The notes: generated by a model from the letters alone, not told the origin. A stretch of DNA of 52,655 nt from Mesoaciditoga sp. (GCA_015491995.1 WGFY01000027.1:1-52655), one strand, 5' to 3'. Counted from the first letter of the stretch, positions 31,042-41,834 are shown. Program-made: numbers and translations.

Positions 31042-32760
31042 ATGATGAGATCGCTTTACAGCGGAATAACGGGACTACAGGGCTCACAAACCAACATGGA
31101 TGTTATAGGCAACAACATAGCCAACGTCAACACAGTGGGCTTTAAAGCGTCACGTGTAACCTTTGAGACAGCCTTGGTTCAAGCTTTGCGTGCTGCCCGT
31201 TCCCCGCAGGGCAACGTCGGTGGAGTAAACCCTATGGCAGTTGGACTTGGCACTCAGATAGCATCGATAGACAAGTTGATGGGACAGGGAAGTTTTCAAA
31301 ATACCGGCAAAAAAACCGATCTCGCCATTCAAGGTGACGGCTTCTTTGTGGTCAACAACGGCTCCAGTAACTTTTACACACGCGCTGGAGATTTCTCTCT
31401 GGATGAAAATGGAACACTTGTTCAATCCGGAACAGGTTACAAAGTCATGGGTTGGAAGTCGACTGTTGATTCTCAAGGGCGTAGGCACGTGGATACCAAT
31501 CAGCCCATAGGAGATATAAAAATAGCGGCGAATGAGACCATGGGAGCAAAAAGAACTCAGAGCATGAAGATGGGTGGCAATCTTGACTCTACAACCGGTG
31601 TTCAACCGGTTACCATTACCGTCAACGGTGATAATGGCAAAACATACACCGTTCAATTCACTTTTGCTCTTGATAAGAATAACTTCGACCCATTTTCCAA
31701 CACTAAGAATTATAAGTGGACGGCAAAAGTGGTAAACGGGCCAACAGGGACTACAACCGGTGGAACTCTTGAAGGTCAAATGTCGATCGATCAGTACGGA
31801 AATGTCGTAAAAGACAACGCAACGAATCTTTATATAGAACAAGACGGAAAATTGGTAACTTCATCCACTACAACTGAGGTAAGTGGAACTGCCATCACGC
31901 TTCCATCGGCAGGACCGATATCATTTTCCGAGTCCGACAACACGGCAAATGCCGTGACGGCACCATACACAGACCCGATGTACACAACTTCGACTCAAAT
32001 TTACGATTCACTTGGCAAGCCTTACACCCTTTACATCGATTTCACCAATCTTGGGGCCACCAACTCTTCTGGTTCTTCACCCACAACCGATTGGGCCTGG
32101 GATGCACACCTTGCGGATGGGACTAAAATTCAACTGACAAATTCGAGTGGAACAGCGGTTTCTTCCAACGTTGGAGTTGTGGAATTTGATTCGTCAGGAA
32201 AACTGTTAGGAAATTTCGCACTTAACACCACGACTGGGACTGTAACTAAGGCAAACACTTCACAAATTCCCACAGGGGTAAGCTTTACAACATCCGATGG
32301 AGCTGGAAATGTCAAATCAAAAATAGATTTCACCCAATTGACGGATTTGGCGGGAAACGCGACAGCGGCTATAACCGGACAAGATGGAAACTCGTCTGGC
32401 ACCCTTCAATCTTTTGCGATAAATCAAAGTGGTGATATCATAGGGTCTTTTTCCAACGGCCTTACGGATATAATGGGAAAGATATCCCTTGCCAATTTCA
32501 ACAACCCCGCGGGATTGAAAGAAATTGGAAATTCTTTGTACGCCCAATCTTCCAACAGTGGTATTCCACAAGTTGGAAAAGCTGGCACATCTGGTCGGGG
32601 AACTTTCATACCAGGAGCTTTGGAGATGTCAAATGTAGATCTGGCTCAGGAGTTCACAAATATGATAATTGCGGAAAGAAGTTTTCAAGCGAATGCACGC
32701 GTCATAACGACATCCGATGCCATGATTCAGCAGTTGGTAAACCTCAAGCAAACTCCATGA
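31042..32760 (+). CDS. flgE: Flagellar hook protein FlgE
   Basis: FlgE builds the hook. The 572-residue product has the rod/hook N-terminal helix MMRSLYSGITGLQGSQTNMD with NNIANVNTVGFK, a GDGFFVV block, large variable beta domains rich in Thr, Asn, Ser and Gly, and the C-terminal helix ending with AERSFQANARVITTSDAMIQ, which forms the inner core. It is longer than the enteric protein (about 400) owing to added surface domains. It lies 6 bases after flgD. Confidence 0.96.
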   Translation: MMRSLYSGITGLQGSQTNMDVIGNNIANVNTVGFKASRVTFETALVQALRAARSPQGNVGGVNPMAVGLGTQIASIDKLMGQGSFQNTGKKTDLAIQGDGFFVVNNGSSNFYTRAGDFSLDENGTLVQSGTGYKVMGWKSTVDSQGRRHVDTNQPIGDIKIAANETMGAKRTQSMKMGGNLDSTTGVQPVTITVNGDNGKTYTVQFTFALDKNNFDPFSNTKNYKWTAKVVNGPTGTTTGGTLEGQMSIDQYGNVVKDNATNLYIEQDGKLVTSSTTTEVSGTAITLPSAGPISFSESDNTANAVTAPYTDPMYTTSTQIYDSLGKPYTLYIDFTNLGATNSSGSSPTTDWAWDAHLADGTKIQLTNSSGTAVSSNVGVVEFDSSGKLLGNFALNTTTGTVTKANTSQIPTGVSFTTSDGAGNVKSKIDFTQLTDLAGNATAAITGQDGNSSGTLQSFAINQSGDIIGSFSNGLTDIMGKISLANFNNPAGLKEIGNSLYAQSSNSGIPQVGKAGTSGRGTFIPGALEMSNVDLAQEFTNMIIAERSFQANARVITTSDAMIQQLVNLKQTP

Positions 32761-32769
32761 GGTAGATAA

Positions 32770-32985
32770 ATGGTAAAGCTGACGAATTTAAACGGCGAAA
32801 CTTTCATACTAAATGATGATTACATTGAAACGATAGAAGCCAGACCTGACACCGTTATAAAACTTTTCAACGGCAAGAAGTACGTTGTACGCGAATCGAT
32901 TGATGAAGTTATCCAAAGAGTGGTAGAATATAAAAGAAGAATTTTCTCTTCGATACCCAAATTGCCTTACGAAGAAGGTGAATGA
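32770..32985 (+). CDS. flbD: FlbD/SwrD-family flagellar protein
   Basis: The 71-residue product begins VKLTNLNGETFILNDDYIE and has ETIEARPDTVIKLFNGKKYVV, the signature of the small FlbD (SwrD) family found between flgE and motA in many Gram-positive and thermotogal flagellar operons. SwrD in Bacillus raises flagellar motor power. Its stop overlaps the motA start (ATGA). Confidence 0.92.
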   Translation: MVKLTNLNGETFILNDDYIETIEARPDTVIKLFNGKKYVVRESIDEVIQRVVEYKRRIFSSIPKLPYEEGE

Positions 32986-33788
32986 GTTTGGATCTGGCTA
33001 CTCTTATGGGGTTGGGCTTGGCCTTTGCGATGGTGGCAATGGGATTAGGCAGTAACTTAGGGCTGTATATAAACATACCATCCATCATGATAGTGTTAGG
33101 AGGCACATTAGGATCGATATTGGCCGCTTATCCGTTGGACAAAGGGATGCAGTTGATGAACATCATGCTTTCTACCATGTTTTTCAAGGGTCATAACATG
33201 TCTGAGACCATAAGACAACTTGTAACTTTTTCTGAAAAAGCTAGAAGAGAAGGATTACTCTCGTTAGAACAAGAGTTAGAAGGGATTCAAGATAAGTTCA
33301 TGAAAAAAGGGCTTCAGCTTGTCGTGGATGGAATAGACTCCGAGCTGTTAAAAACCATGTTGGAAACTGATATGGATTTGATGGAAGAAGAGATGGCCGT
33401 TAAGAGAGGTATGATGGAAACTGGGACAGCACTTGCACCAGCTTTTGGCATGATCGGAACACTTGTTGGTCTGATCCAAATGTTGAGCCAATTGAACGAT
33501 CCATCAACGTTGGGCCCTGCCATGGCGGTAGCGCTCATAACCACCTTTTACGGTGCCGTTCTTGCATATATCATTTTTATGCCAATGGGTCAAAAATTAG
33601 GACTACGCGCCCAAATAGAAATGCGCTATCGTAGAATGGTACTTGAAGGGATATTATCAATCCAAGCAGGGGATAATCCAAGAGTTTTGGAAGAGAAATT
33701 GAAGAGTTTCTTAACAGAAAAAGAGCTCACATCGTACAACGCAAGTGCGCAACTGGAAATGGGGGAGGAAAGCGCTGGTGGCACGTAA
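32982..33788 (+). CDS. motA: Flagellar motor stator protein MotA
   Basis: MotA and MotB form the ion channel that powers rotation. The 268-residue product has four membrane segments (about 7-24, 31-50, 148-168, 182-202), the cytoplasmic loop EGLLSLEQELEG with charged residues, and the conserved ETGTALAPAFGMIGTLVGLIQ stretch with the channel proline. Whether protons or sodium pass is not decided by inspection. It overlaps flbD by 4 bases and motB by 11. Confidence 0.96.
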   Translation: MSLDLATLMGLGLAFAMVAMGLGSNLGLYINIPSIMIVLGGTLGSILAAYPLDKGMQLMNIMLSTMFFKGHNMSETIRQLVTFSEKARREGLLSLEQELEGIQDKFMKKGLQLVVDGIDSELLKTMLETDMDLMEEEMAVKRGMMETGTALAPAFGMIGTLVGLIQMLSQLNDPSTLGPAMAVALITTFYGAVLAYIIFMPMGQKLGLRAQIEMRYRRMVLEGILSIQAGDNPRVLEEKLKSFLTEKELTSYNASAQLEMGEESAGGT

Positions 33789-34653
33789 AAAGTGCCCTGA
33801 ATGTAAAAGCGGTAGTCCAGCATGGATGTCTACATTCAGCGATATGAACAGTTTGTTGATGACTTTTTTTATCGCTTTGGTTGCGATGTCCACTCTTAGT
33901 CCCGGGAAATTTCAGCAGGTATCTGTGGGCATCCAGACGGCATTTAAAACAACGCCACCAGGTGTGTTGGTGGGCGGTAAAAGCCTTAGTCAGGAACCAT
34001 TGGTTACTTCAAATGCTGGAGTTCGTCAGGAAGTTTTACATATAAGTGCCAATCCAAAGTACAAGGGAAAGATAACCATCAAAGAAACTGACAAAGGCTT
34101 GTTGGTTGAATTACACAACATGGCTTTCTTTAAGCCAAATTCTGCTGAATTGACGTCAGAAGCCAAGCAGTTGCTGGCACAGATAGGAATCGCCATTGTG
34201 GAACATTCAACTAACCCGTTGTGGGTTTATGGTTACACCACCGATCTTCCTTTGCCGAAAGATTCCATATACCCCTCCAAATGGCATTTAAGTTCTGCAA
34301 GGGCCGCTTCTGTGGTATGGTTCTTTGTACATGAATTGAAGAACACCCGTGCCAACGAGGAAGTTGTAAAGGTTATGAATGGGCAATTTGATCCAAACTA
34401 TTGGTACAATCCATCTCGTTTCGTGGCAATAGGATTGGCCGATGTTCCAATGAAAAAAGAACTTGAGAGTAAATCCGTAGTGGTAGAACAAAAATTGCAG
34501 GCTTTGAGGCAAGAATACGCCTCTGGACAGATAAATTACGAGCAACTTTCCGGCGAGGCATCGGCACTGAATTCGCAGTTGAAAAAGATAACTTTGAACG
34601 TACGAGACTCGTACAGGCGTGTTGATATTTTGGTAAGAAGACAGGGGGAATAA
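33778..34653 (+). CDS. motB: Flagellar motor stator protein MotB
   Basis: MotB anchors the stator to peptidoglycan. The 291-residue protein has one membrane segment (about 23-43) preceded by PAWMSTFSDMNSLL, in which D22 is the ion-binding aspartate, and a C-terminal OmpA-like domain (about 120-285, FFKPNSAELTSEAKQLL, then LSSARAASVVWF). The N-terminus KKCPECK carries a CxxC pair. I chose the GTG at 33778 because GGGGGAGG precedes it and it gives the usual short cytoplasmic tail. Confidence 0.95.
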   Translation: MARKKCPECKSGSPAWMSTFSDMNSLLMTFFIALVAMSTLSPGKFQQVSVGIQTAFKTTPPGVLVGGKSLSQEPLVTSNAGVRQEVLHISANPKYKGKITIKETDKGLLVELHNMAFFKPNSAELTSEAKQLLAQIGIAIVEHSTNPLWVYGYTTDLPLPKDSIYPSKWHLSSARAASVVWFFVHELKNTRANEEVVKVMNGQFDPNYWYNPSRFVAIGLADVPMKKELESKSVVVEQKLQALRQEYASGQINYEQLSGEASALNSQLKKITLNVRDSYRRVDILVRRQGE

Positions 34654-34654
34654 G

Positions 34655-35146
34655 ATGGCTGAAAACGAAAATAAAGAAAAGAAAAAGTCCGGTTTTATGT
34701 CTCTGATAATAACCATTACATTGGCAGTGATGATATCAATGGGTGGTACTTATTTTCTCATGAAATACATGAACAAGTCATCAACCCCTCAAAATGTCAC
34801 GAACAAAGCTATAAGGACGATGGCTGTTTTGATACGACCTGGCTCAAACGCCACTTTTCCATTAAGAGGTGGAAATCAAATCCTTGTCATAGACAGTCTC
34901 ACTTTCTTAGTAGGGAGTAAAGAATGTGGCCAATCAATAGGAATAAACACTCCGCAAATAATGGATGGAATACAGATGCTTTTACTAAGTAAAAGTCCAA
35001 GTGAGATTTTAAATCCAGATGCTTTGCAGACTCTCAAACAGCAAATGATCGATTTGATAGATCAAATAACAGGTTTTACCGGAGAAAAAGCACCCCTTGG
35101 TATCCTACAAGTGTACTTGTACATAAAAGCTGTGGCACCTGTGTAA
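34655..35146 (+). CDS. fliL: Flagellar basal-body protein FliL
   Basis: FliL rings the stator and supports motor torque. The 163-residue product has a charged N-terminus (KENKEKKKSG), one membrane segment (about 17-38) and a periplasmic domain ending ILQVYLYIKAVAPV, similar to stomatin-like FliL folds. Position directly between motB and fliM matches the family order. Confidence 0.88.
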   Translation: MAENENKEKKKSGFMSLIITITLAVMISMGGTYFLMKYMNKSSTPQNVTNKAIRTMAVLIRPGSNATFPLRGGNQILVIDSLTFLVGSKECGQSIGINTPQIMDGIQMLLLSKSPSEILNPDALQTLKQQMIDLIDQITGFTGEKAPLGILQVYLYIKAVAPV

Positions 35147-35159
35147 GGAGGCAAAACCT

Positions 35160-36152
35160 TTGCCAGAAGTACTGGATCAAAGTGAAATAGATTCTCTTCT
35201 TCAAGCTCTTGAAACCGGTGAACTCTCCGCGGAAGAGGTGAGAAGTGAGGAAGAAGAGAAGAAAATAAAATTGTACGATTTTGCCAGACCAAGCAAGTTC
35301 TCTAAAGAGCAGCTTCGGACACTGGAAATGGTTCATGAGAATTTTGCCAGAGGGGTTTCAAATTATCTCTCTGGAAGGATGCGTACGTTCGTCGAAATAA
35401 CAAACGCATCTATAGATCAAATAACGTACAACGAATTCATAAGATCAATTACCCCACCAACTTTTTTGGGCGTTTTCACGGCTTCTGAATTGCATGGCAA
35501 TGCCGTGATAGAGATAAATTTGAAGATCGTCTTTGCAATGATAGACAGGTTGTTAGGAGGAATTGGTGGAATTTATCAGAAGTTTCGCTCTTTAACGGAT
35601 ATAGAGTCTTCGCTTGCAAAGAACGAGCTTGTCCGTATTTTATCAACTCTCAAAGAAGCATGGAGTGGCATTTACGAGTTCAGTCCTGAAGTTGCAACGG
35701 TAGAAAATAACCCTCAATTCGTTCAGATCATACCTCCTAATGAGATGGTGGTTATGATCACCTTTGATGTGAGGCTCGGTGAGGTAGATGGATTCATGAA
35801 TTTATGCTGGCCATCATCGTTGCTCGAATCTTTTGCTTCAAAGCTTTATGCCGAATCTTACTTCAAAGAGGGAAACCAAAGAATAACCTCCCAAGAAAGA
35901 AAACAACTGGAAGATCGGATTAAAGATGTAACTATAGAATTATCGGTTATAATAGGAAATGCGGTGCTTAACCTTGAGGAGCTCTTGGATCTTAATGAGG
36001 GAGACGTGATAATGCTTGACAAACATGTGGATGAGCCCGCAGATCTTTACGTGAACGATAAAATTAAATTCAGATGTGTTCCTGGTGTACATAAAGGCTT
36101 TAACGCGGTTGAGATCGTTGAGGCTGCGGAGGAGATGAAAAATGGACAATGA
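35160..36152 (+). CDS. fliM: Flagellar switch protein FliM
   Basis: FliM is part of the C-ring and binds phosphorylated CheY. The 330-residue protein starts with the CheY-binding peptide LDQSEIDSLLQAL. It then has the middle CheC-like domain (about 45-230, RTLEMVHENFARGVSNYLSG and AMIDRLLGGIG) and a C-terminal FliN-like domain (LNLEELLDLNEGDVIMLDK). Start TTG at 35160 after AAGGAGG. It overlaps fliY by 11 bases. Confidence 0.96.
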   Translation: MPEVLDQSEIDSLLQALETGELSAEEVRSEEEEKKIKLYDFARPSKFSKEQLRTLEMVHENFARGVSNYLSGRMRTFVEITNASIDQITYNEFIRSITPPTFLGVFTASELHGNAVIEINLKIVFAMIDRLLGGIGGIYQKFRSLTDIESSLAKNELVRILSTLKEAWSGIYEFSPEVATVENNPQFVQIIPPNEMVVMITFDVRLGEVDGFMNLCWPSSLLESFASKLYAESYFKEGNQRITSQERKQLEDRIKDVTIELSVIIGNAVLNLEELLDLNEGDVIMLDKHVDEPADLYVNDKIKFRCVPGVHKGFNAVEIVEAAEEMKNGQ

Positions 36153-37233
36153 AAAGCTTTCTCAAGAGGAAATAAACGCGCTACTTGAAGCGGCTAATCC
36201 ATCCGAGCCGAAGGATGACCCTCAAAATGCCTTGTCACTCAGCGAAATGGAAAAAGATGCCATTGGAGAACTTGGAAACATCTCAATGGGTTCTGCTGCA
36301 ACGGCAATTTCAACTCTCCTTGGAAAAAAAGTCGATATAACCACACCATTGGTGAAAGAAACGACCGTTTCCAATGTGAGAGAAATCTTCAGCAATGAAA
36401 AAGTTGTGGTGCGTGTCGATTATTCTAAGGGGCTATCAGGTACCAACGCTTTCGTATTGGAGCCTCGTATGGTGGCGATAGTTGCCGACATAATGATGGG
36501 TGGAAATGGAGAAAATGTAAAAGATGATCTCGATGAGATAAAGCTCAGTGCGGTTGGTGAAGCCATGAATCAAATGATGGGATCTGCAGCTACAGCACTT
36601 TCGGAAATAATAAAAGATCAAGTGGACATAACACCTCCAAAAGTTGAAATCATGGATTTTAAAAACAAAAACGTTGAATTCCCACCAGTATATGAAGGTG
36701 AAGAAGCAGTCGAAGTACGTTTCAAAATGAAGGTGGATAATTTAGTCGAAGGCGATATGATGCAACTTATGTCACCGAGCTTCGCAAAAAAATTTGCAAA
36801 GTTTCTAACCGACACCTTGCCTTCTGAAATTAAAAAAGAAGAATCAACCCCTCTTATTGTTGAAAAAGAAAAAGTGTCAGCTCATGAAGAAATGTCGAAT
36901 TTAAAACCTTCCCAACCTGTGAAAAAGGCGGAATTTCAAGAGTTAAAAGAAGAAAGTGCTACCCCAATTTCATCGAACAAATTGGAGGCATTGCTCGATA
37001 TACCACTTGATGTGTCCGTTGAACTTGGAAGAACATCCATGACATTGAAACAAGTGCTTGATTTGGGCAGCGGATCCTTGGTAGAACTTGACAAACTTAC
37101 AGGCGAGCCGGTGGATATACTGGTTAACGGTAAAGCCATCGCGGAAGGCGAAGTGGTCGTTATAGGGGAAAATTTCGGCATTAGAATAACCAAAATCCTT
37201 AGCAAAAAAGAAAGATTGTACAGTTTAAAGTGA
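36142..37233 (+). CDS. fliY: Flagellar switch protein FliY (CheC-type phosphatase plus FliN)
   Basis: The 363-residue product has three parts: the N-terminal peptide LSQEEINALLEA, a CheC/CheX-like domain with two active-site helices (DAIGELGNISMG and SAVGEAMNQMMG, each keeping the Glu and Asn pair used to dephosphorylate CheY-P), and a C-terminal FliN domain (DVSVELGRTSMTLKQVLDLG). Both phosphatase sites look intact. This form replaces plain FliN in Bacillus and Thermotoga. Confidence 0.96.
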   Translation: MDNEKLSQEEINALLEAANPSEPKDDPQNALSLSEMEKDAIGELGNISMGSAATAISTLLGKKVDITTPLVKETTVSNVREIFSNEKVVVRVDYSKGLSGTNAFVLEPRMVAIVADIMMGGNGENVKDDLDEIKLSAVGEAMNQMMGSAATALSEIIKDQVDITPPKVEIMDFKNKNVEFPPVYEGEEAVEVRFKMKVDNLVEGDMMQLMSPSFAKKFAKFLTDTLPSEIKKEESTPLIVEKEKVSAHEEMSNLKPSQPVKKAEFQELKEESATPISSNKLEALLDIPLDVSVELGRTSMTLKQVLDLGSGSLVELDKLTGEPVDILVNGKAIAEGEVVVIGENFGIRITKILSKKERLYSLK

Positions 37234-37239
37234 TGAAAT

Positions 37240-39225
37240 ATGAAATTCAAACTGCATAGTGCGTTCTCTCCAATGGGAGACCAACCTGAGGCCATTTCAT
37301 CGCTGATCAACGGTGTTAAAGATGAGAAAAGATTTTTGACGTTGCTTGGAGTCACAGGTTCTGGAAAAACGTTCACAATGGCAAATGTCATAACAAATGT
37401 AAATCGACCTGTTTTGGTGATTTCTCCCAACAAGACCCTTGCAGCCCAATTGTACAGGGAGTTCAAAGGATTTTTCCCAGAGAACCGTGTCGAATTTTTC
37501 GTAAGTTACTACGATTATTACCGCCCTGAAGCGTACCTTCCCACGAAAGACGTGTATGTTGAAAAGGAAGCGGACATAAACGAAGAAATTGAAAGGATGC
37601 GTCTTTCAGCCATAAAATCGATAACGACTCGGCGTGATGTAATAGTAATAGCAAGCGTTTCTTGTATCTACGCTTCTGGGGATCCAAACGATTTCAAGGA
37701 AATAAACTTTGAATTCGAACGTTCCAAAATTTCGGATCGGCGCAATGTACTTAAAAAGCTCGCAGCCATGCAATACAAGCGTTCAGATTCCGAGGTAGAA
37801 GCCGGCACTTTCAGATTGCATGGAGAAGTTTTGGAGATTCATCCGTCTTACGATGAAAACCTTGTAAGAGTGGAGTTTTTCGATGACGAAGTGGAAAAAA
37901 TCCGAGTGATCGAACCTGTTTCGCGAAAGATCGTTGAAGAATTAGACAAGATCATCCTCTATCCCGCCAAAGAATTCACATCCTCCCGTGATAAGGTGAA
38001 ACAGGCCATGAAATTAATAAAAAAGGAACTTGATGAAAGGTTATCTGAATTCAAGCAACGCGGGAAAATTTTGGAAGCGGAACGCCTTCGTCAACGAACA
38101 CTCTCTGATCTGGAAATGCTTGATACCATAGGATATTGTAGTGGAATAGAAAATTATTCAAGACATTTCAGTGCTAAAAAGCCAGGTGAACCGCCATGGA
38201 CGCTGATGGATTACTTTCCAAAAGACATCCTTGTCTTTGTAGATGAATCTCACATAGCAATTCCTCAGTTAACAGGCATGAATAGAGGAGATAAAAGCAG
38301 AAAAAGGAATTTAGTTGACTATGGGTTTCGCTTGCCAAGCGCATACGATAACAGGCCTTTAAGGTTTGAGGAGTTTCTTAAACGCGCGCCTCAAATCGTG
38401 TTTGTTTCAGCTACTCCTGGTCCATATGAAAGAAAGAACTCTGAGTTGATAGTCGAGCAAATCGTCAGACCAACTGGGTTGATCGATCCAAAGGTAGAGG
38501 TGAGATCCAGCGTGAATCAAATCGATGATCTGATTGACGAATTGCACCAAACTAAGTCACGGGATGAGCGAGCTTTGATAGTCACTCTTACAAAAGAAAT
38601 GTCAGAAAAACTTAGTCAATATTTGGTGGAAATGGGGTATCGCTCTGAATACGTCCATTCGGAACTTGATACGATAGATAGAATGAAAGTTCTTACGCGT
38701 CTCAGAAAAGGTGGAATAGATGCCGTTGTCGGCGTAAACCTTTTGAGAGAAGGCCTTGATCTTCCTGAAGTTTCGCTTGTTGCAATTTTGGATGCCGATA
38801 AGGAAGGATTTCTCAGATCGGAAACTTCTTTGGTACAAACGATGGGAAGAGCATCGAGAAACATCAACGGTAAGGTGCTTTTGTATGCAGATAGAGTTAC
38901 CGATTCTATGAAAAGGGCCATGGAAGAATCTTATCGTCGAAGAGGAAAACAACTTGAATACAACGAGAAAAATGGCATAACTCCTAAAACGATCCAAAAA
39001 GAAGTGGATGAATTCTTCATGAAATTTCAAAATGAATCAAGCACAGAATACATAAGAATCGATGAAGATGTTGAGAAAGTGCTTTCTCTTAAAGAGAGGA
39101 TCGAAATAGAAGATTATATAACGGTGTTGGAGGAGAAAATGCATGAGGCGGCTGATGACTGGAAATTCGAAGAAGCTGCGATATATCGCGATGAACTCAA
39201 GAAGTTGAAAGGTGGAAAATGGTAG
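37240..39225 (+). CDS. uvrB: Excinuclease ABC subunit B
   Basis: UvrB loads onto damaged DNA in nucleotide excision repair. The 661-residue protein has Walker A GVTGSGKT (about 42-49), the beta-hairpin [12 protein letters not shown], the DESH box, helicase motif VI region QTMGRASRN and a C-terminal UVR motif ([20 protein letters not shown]). It follows fliY by 6 bases with a weak ribosome site, so it is probably read from the flagellar transcript, an unusual placing. It overlaps rnhB by 7 bases. Confidence 0.98.
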   Translation: MKFKLHSAFSPMGDQPEAISSLINGVKDEKRFLTLLGVTGSGKTFTMANVITNVNRPVLVISPNKTLAAQLYREFKGFFPENRVEFFVSYYDYYRPEAYLPTKDVYVEKEADINEEIERMRLSAIKSITTRRDVIVIASVSCIYASGDPNDFKEINFEFERSKISDRRNVLKKLAAMQYKRSDSEVEAGTFRLHGEVLEIHPSYDENLVRVEFFDDEVEKIRVIEPVSRKIVEELDKIILYPAKEFTSSRDKVKQAMKLIKKELDERLSEFKQRGKILEAERLRQRTLSDLEMLDTIGYCSGIENYSRHFSAKKPGEPPWTLMDYFPKDILVFVDESHIAIPQLTGMNRGDKSRKRNLVDYGFRLPSAYDNRPLRFEEFLKRAPQIVFVSATPGPYERKNSELIVEQIVRPTGLIDPKVEVRSSVNQIDDLIDELHQTKSRDERALIVTLTKEMSEKLSQYLVEMGYRSEYVHSELDTIDRMKVLTRLRKGGIDAVVGVNLLREGLDLPEVSLVAILDADKEGFLRSETSLVQTMGRASRNINGKVLLYADRVTDSMKRAMEESYRRRGKQLEYNEKNGITPKTIQKEVDEFFMKFQNESSTEYIRIDEDVEKVLSLKERIEIEDYITVLEEKMHEAADDWKFEEAAIYRDELKKLKGGKW

Positions 39226-39890
39226 AAAAAGACTTTGACTCCATTTACGCATCAAAATATGGGATTGTAGTGGGAATAGATGAAGTGGGGAGAGGAGCAC
39301 TTGCGGGTCCTGTGGTCGCCGCAGCTCTTATATTGAATGAATGGGTTGAAGGCATCAACGATTCGAAGAAGCTGAGCCGTAAAAAACGTGAAATGATCTT
39401 CGAAAAATTGCTTTTAAACTCTCAAATATCCTTTGGAATGTCAACACCCACGGAAGTCGATCTGTACAACGTGATCGGCGCCACGAAATTGGCCATGGAA
39501 AGAGCTTACTTGGGACTTGAAATAAATGCCTTTGCACTTGTGGATGGCTTGGAAATAGGATTGAGCTTTTTTCACAAATGTATCGTTAAAGGTGATACGA
39601 AAAGTCCTTCAATAGCGGCGGCTTCAATAGCGGCTAAAATTTTTCGAGACAAGATAATGAGGGACGTTTCAAAGTACCTCAACGCCTATGGCTTTGATCA
39701 CAACGTTGGATATGCCACAGCCGAGCATTTACAGGCGATAAAAAAAAGTGGGCCAACTCTCTTTCACAGACTAACTTATGAACCGGTCAAAAAAGCTTTA
39801 AACAACGCTCTTCTTAAAGAGTGGATCACCAAAGGAAAACTTTCTTCAGAACGACTAAAAAATGAAAGTTTTCACCTTTTTTCCAATTGA
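39219..39890 (+). CDS. rnhB: Ribonuclease HII
   Basis: RNase HII removes RNA, including single ribonucleotides, from DNA hybrids. The 223-residue product has the catalytic acids in [17 protein letters not shown] (about 21-37), the LVDGLEIG strand and [19 protein letters not shown], with normal length. Its end overlaps the 3' end of the opposite MarR gene by 19 bases, and no terminator is visible between the two convergent operons. Confidence 0.96.
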   Translation: MVEKDFDSIYASKYGIVVGIDEVGRGALAGPVVAAALILNEWVEGINDSKKLSRKKREMIFEKLLLNSQISFGMSTPTEVDLYNVIGATKLAMERAYLGLEINAFALVDGLEIGLSFFHKCIVKGDTKSPSIAAASIAAKIFRDKIMRDVSKYLNAYGFDHNVGYATAEHLQAIKKSGPTLFHRLTYEPVKKALNNALLKEWITKGKLSSERLKNESFHLFSN

Positions 39891-40309
39891 TTGAATTCGT
39901 TTGAAATGGCATCGCCGATTTTTCTCAGATTGTCTAAAAGCTCCAAATGATCTATTCTTTTCAAAGAATCGGTGATGAACTTCACTCTCTTTTCTATGAC
40001 TTTCTTTATGATCTTTTCACCTTCAACCGAAATTTCAACGACGGTAACCCGCTTGTCTTTTGCGAAGTGTAACTTTTTTACATAACCGGCGTCTTCCAAT
40101 CTTGACACCAATCCAGTCATTGTGGATTTTGTAACCCCCATTTTTTCACTCAACTCCGTCATCCTTTTCGATTCATCAAAGTACAAGTACTGCAAAATAT
40201 CAAATTGCGAAGCAGTCAAGTCAAATTCCTTTAGAACACGTCTACCAGCAACTTTAACTTTAAAGCAAGTTGTTCTAAGAAGTAATTCTATTTCTTCAAA
40301 TTCTTTCAT
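39872..40309 (-). CDS. MarR-family transcriptional regulator
   Basis: The 145-residue product has the MarR winged helix: TASQFDILQYLYFDES (about 31-46), RMTELSEKMGVTKSTMTGLVSRLEDAGYVKK and the wing with DKRVTVVEIS. Dimerisation helices lie at both ends. Cys11-type residues near the N-terminus (TTCFKVK) could sense oxidation, but this is speculation. It is the last gene of the long minus-strand run, 4 bases after DHFR; its targets are unknown. Confidence 0.92.
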   Translation of the reverse strand: MKEFEEIELLLRTTCFKVKVAGRRVLKEFDLTASQFDILQYLYFDESKRMTELSEKMGVTKSTMTGLVSRLEDAGYVKKLHFAKDKRVTVVEISVEGEKIIKKVIEKRVKFITDSLKRIDHLELLDNLRKIGDAISNEFNQLEKR

Positions 40310-40313
40310 CTTC

Positions 40314-40811
40314 TCACCTTTTTAAAACGTAATGGATTACAAAAGCTCCACCACTTAATTTTTTTACATTTATGACTTCCATCTTTACATCTCTTTTCAT
40401 CTCATCAAACATGCCTATCCCATCTATTAATATCGGTTCGTAAGTGATATACATCTCATCGACAGCTTCTTCTCTTAAAAAAGAAGTGAAAACTCTTTGT
40501 CCACCTATTATTGGGATTTTATCGTAACCCATTCTCTTGAGTTCTTTCACAAGAGCCACTGGAGAAGCATCTGTAAAAAGGACGTTGTTATTTTTTTTAG
40601 GCAGATCATGTGTCATAACGACATTCAATCTGTTGGGGAGGGGAGAATTCAAAAGCTCAAAAGTTCTTCTCCCCATCACGATCACCTTAGACTGTGTAGT
40701 TATCTCTTTAAACCATTCAAGATCCTCTTTTGAACTCCAGTCTATTGGAGATAAATGAGATCTCGATATTTTCCCGTTGGCACTCATCACAGCAACGAAA
40801 AACACGCTCAC
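40314..40811 (-). CDS. Dihydrofolate reductase of the Thermotoga type
   Basis: The 165-residue product matches from memory the unusual T. maritima DHFR in its key blocks: VAVMSANGKIS, SSKEDLEWFKEIT, VIVMGRRTFELL, PLPNRLNVVMT, IPIIGGQRVFTSFLREEAVDEMYITYEP. This enzyme reduces dihydrofolate with NADPH. The RibD C-terminal reductase domain shares the fold, so a flavin-pathway reductase is the alternative. The start is a GTG overlapping the epimerase stop by 4 bases. Confidence 0.82.
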   Translation of the reverse strand: MSVFFVAVMSANGKISRSHLSPIDWSSKEDLEWFKEITTQSKVIVMGRRTFELLNSPLPNRLNVVMTHDLPKKNNNVLFTDASPVALVKELKRMGYDKIPIIGGQRVFTSFLREEAVDEMYITYEPILIDGIGMFDEMKRDVKMEVINVKKLSGGAFVIHYVLKR

Positions 40812-41834
40812 AATTTTATAAGTTCACCTTCTTGTTTGAATTTTCCTCTGAATCCCCTCTCTTTTAAAAGCATATGAGAATCGAGATCATGGTACGCAAA
40901 CGCTCCAATCCCCGCTGCAAAATGCACACTTTGACTTATTCCCAAGCTTGATTCCGACATGCATCCTATCATAAGACCTGTATCCGTCGTCTTGGCCAAC
41001 TCGACTATGCTTAAAGCATCTGATATGCCTGATTTCATCAACTTGATGTTGATGAAATCAACACAACCATTGCGTATCAACTCGTAAACATCGTACTTCG
41101 TCTTGGCGCTTTCATCGGCAGCAATTGGAATAGGAGAATTGTACCTCAAAATCTTTAATCCATCAAGATTGTTCCATATTACAGGCTGTTCGAAGACCAC
41201 GATATTCACACCATTTTCGTAAGTGGCATTGGCAAATTGGATTGCTTCTTTAACAGAGTATCCCTGATTGGCATCCACCACATAAGATGCTCCCTTAGTC
41301 GCATCGGAGATGGCCAAGATTTTTCTAACATCCTCTTTCAAATTCTCTCCAACTTTTATTTTAAGAGTCTCATATCCCTCTTCATGATAAAACCGCTTAG
41401 CTTTTTCAACCATTTTGTTCAATTCATCAATACCAACTGTTTTGTCGATCTTGATTTCGCTCTTAGAACCACCCAACATTTGGTAAACCGGCATTTCAGT
41501 GGCCATACTCAGAGAATCCAAAATCGCGTACTGAACGGCGGCCTTTACACTGGGGGCAGTTCTGGAGAAGCCATCCATAATCTCAAAAATACGTCTATAA
41601 TTTCTCACGTCTGAGCCTATCAACATCTCTTTTACGTCCTTTTGAAGAGCCATTAGAGCGGAAACTTTCTCTCCATTAACTCTGTATGAGGGAGAAGCTT
41701 CACCCATACCGATTTTGCCACTTTTCAAAACAACTTTCACATCAACGTTTTCAGCTTCGTTGTGGATCCACCCCGTTATCCTAAATGGCTCAGAAAATTC
41801 GTATTTTTTCAATTCAAAAGTCACATCTTGAATT

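Noticed and set aside
31150-31842. Minus-strand open frame of 230 codons inside flgE
   Set aside because: It is a shadow of the hook gene, with no start signal and a composition that mirrors the repetitive coding strand.
33745-33777. Upstream extension of motB
   Set aside because: The extra 11 codons lie within motA and lack a ribosome site, while GTG 33778 has a strong one.
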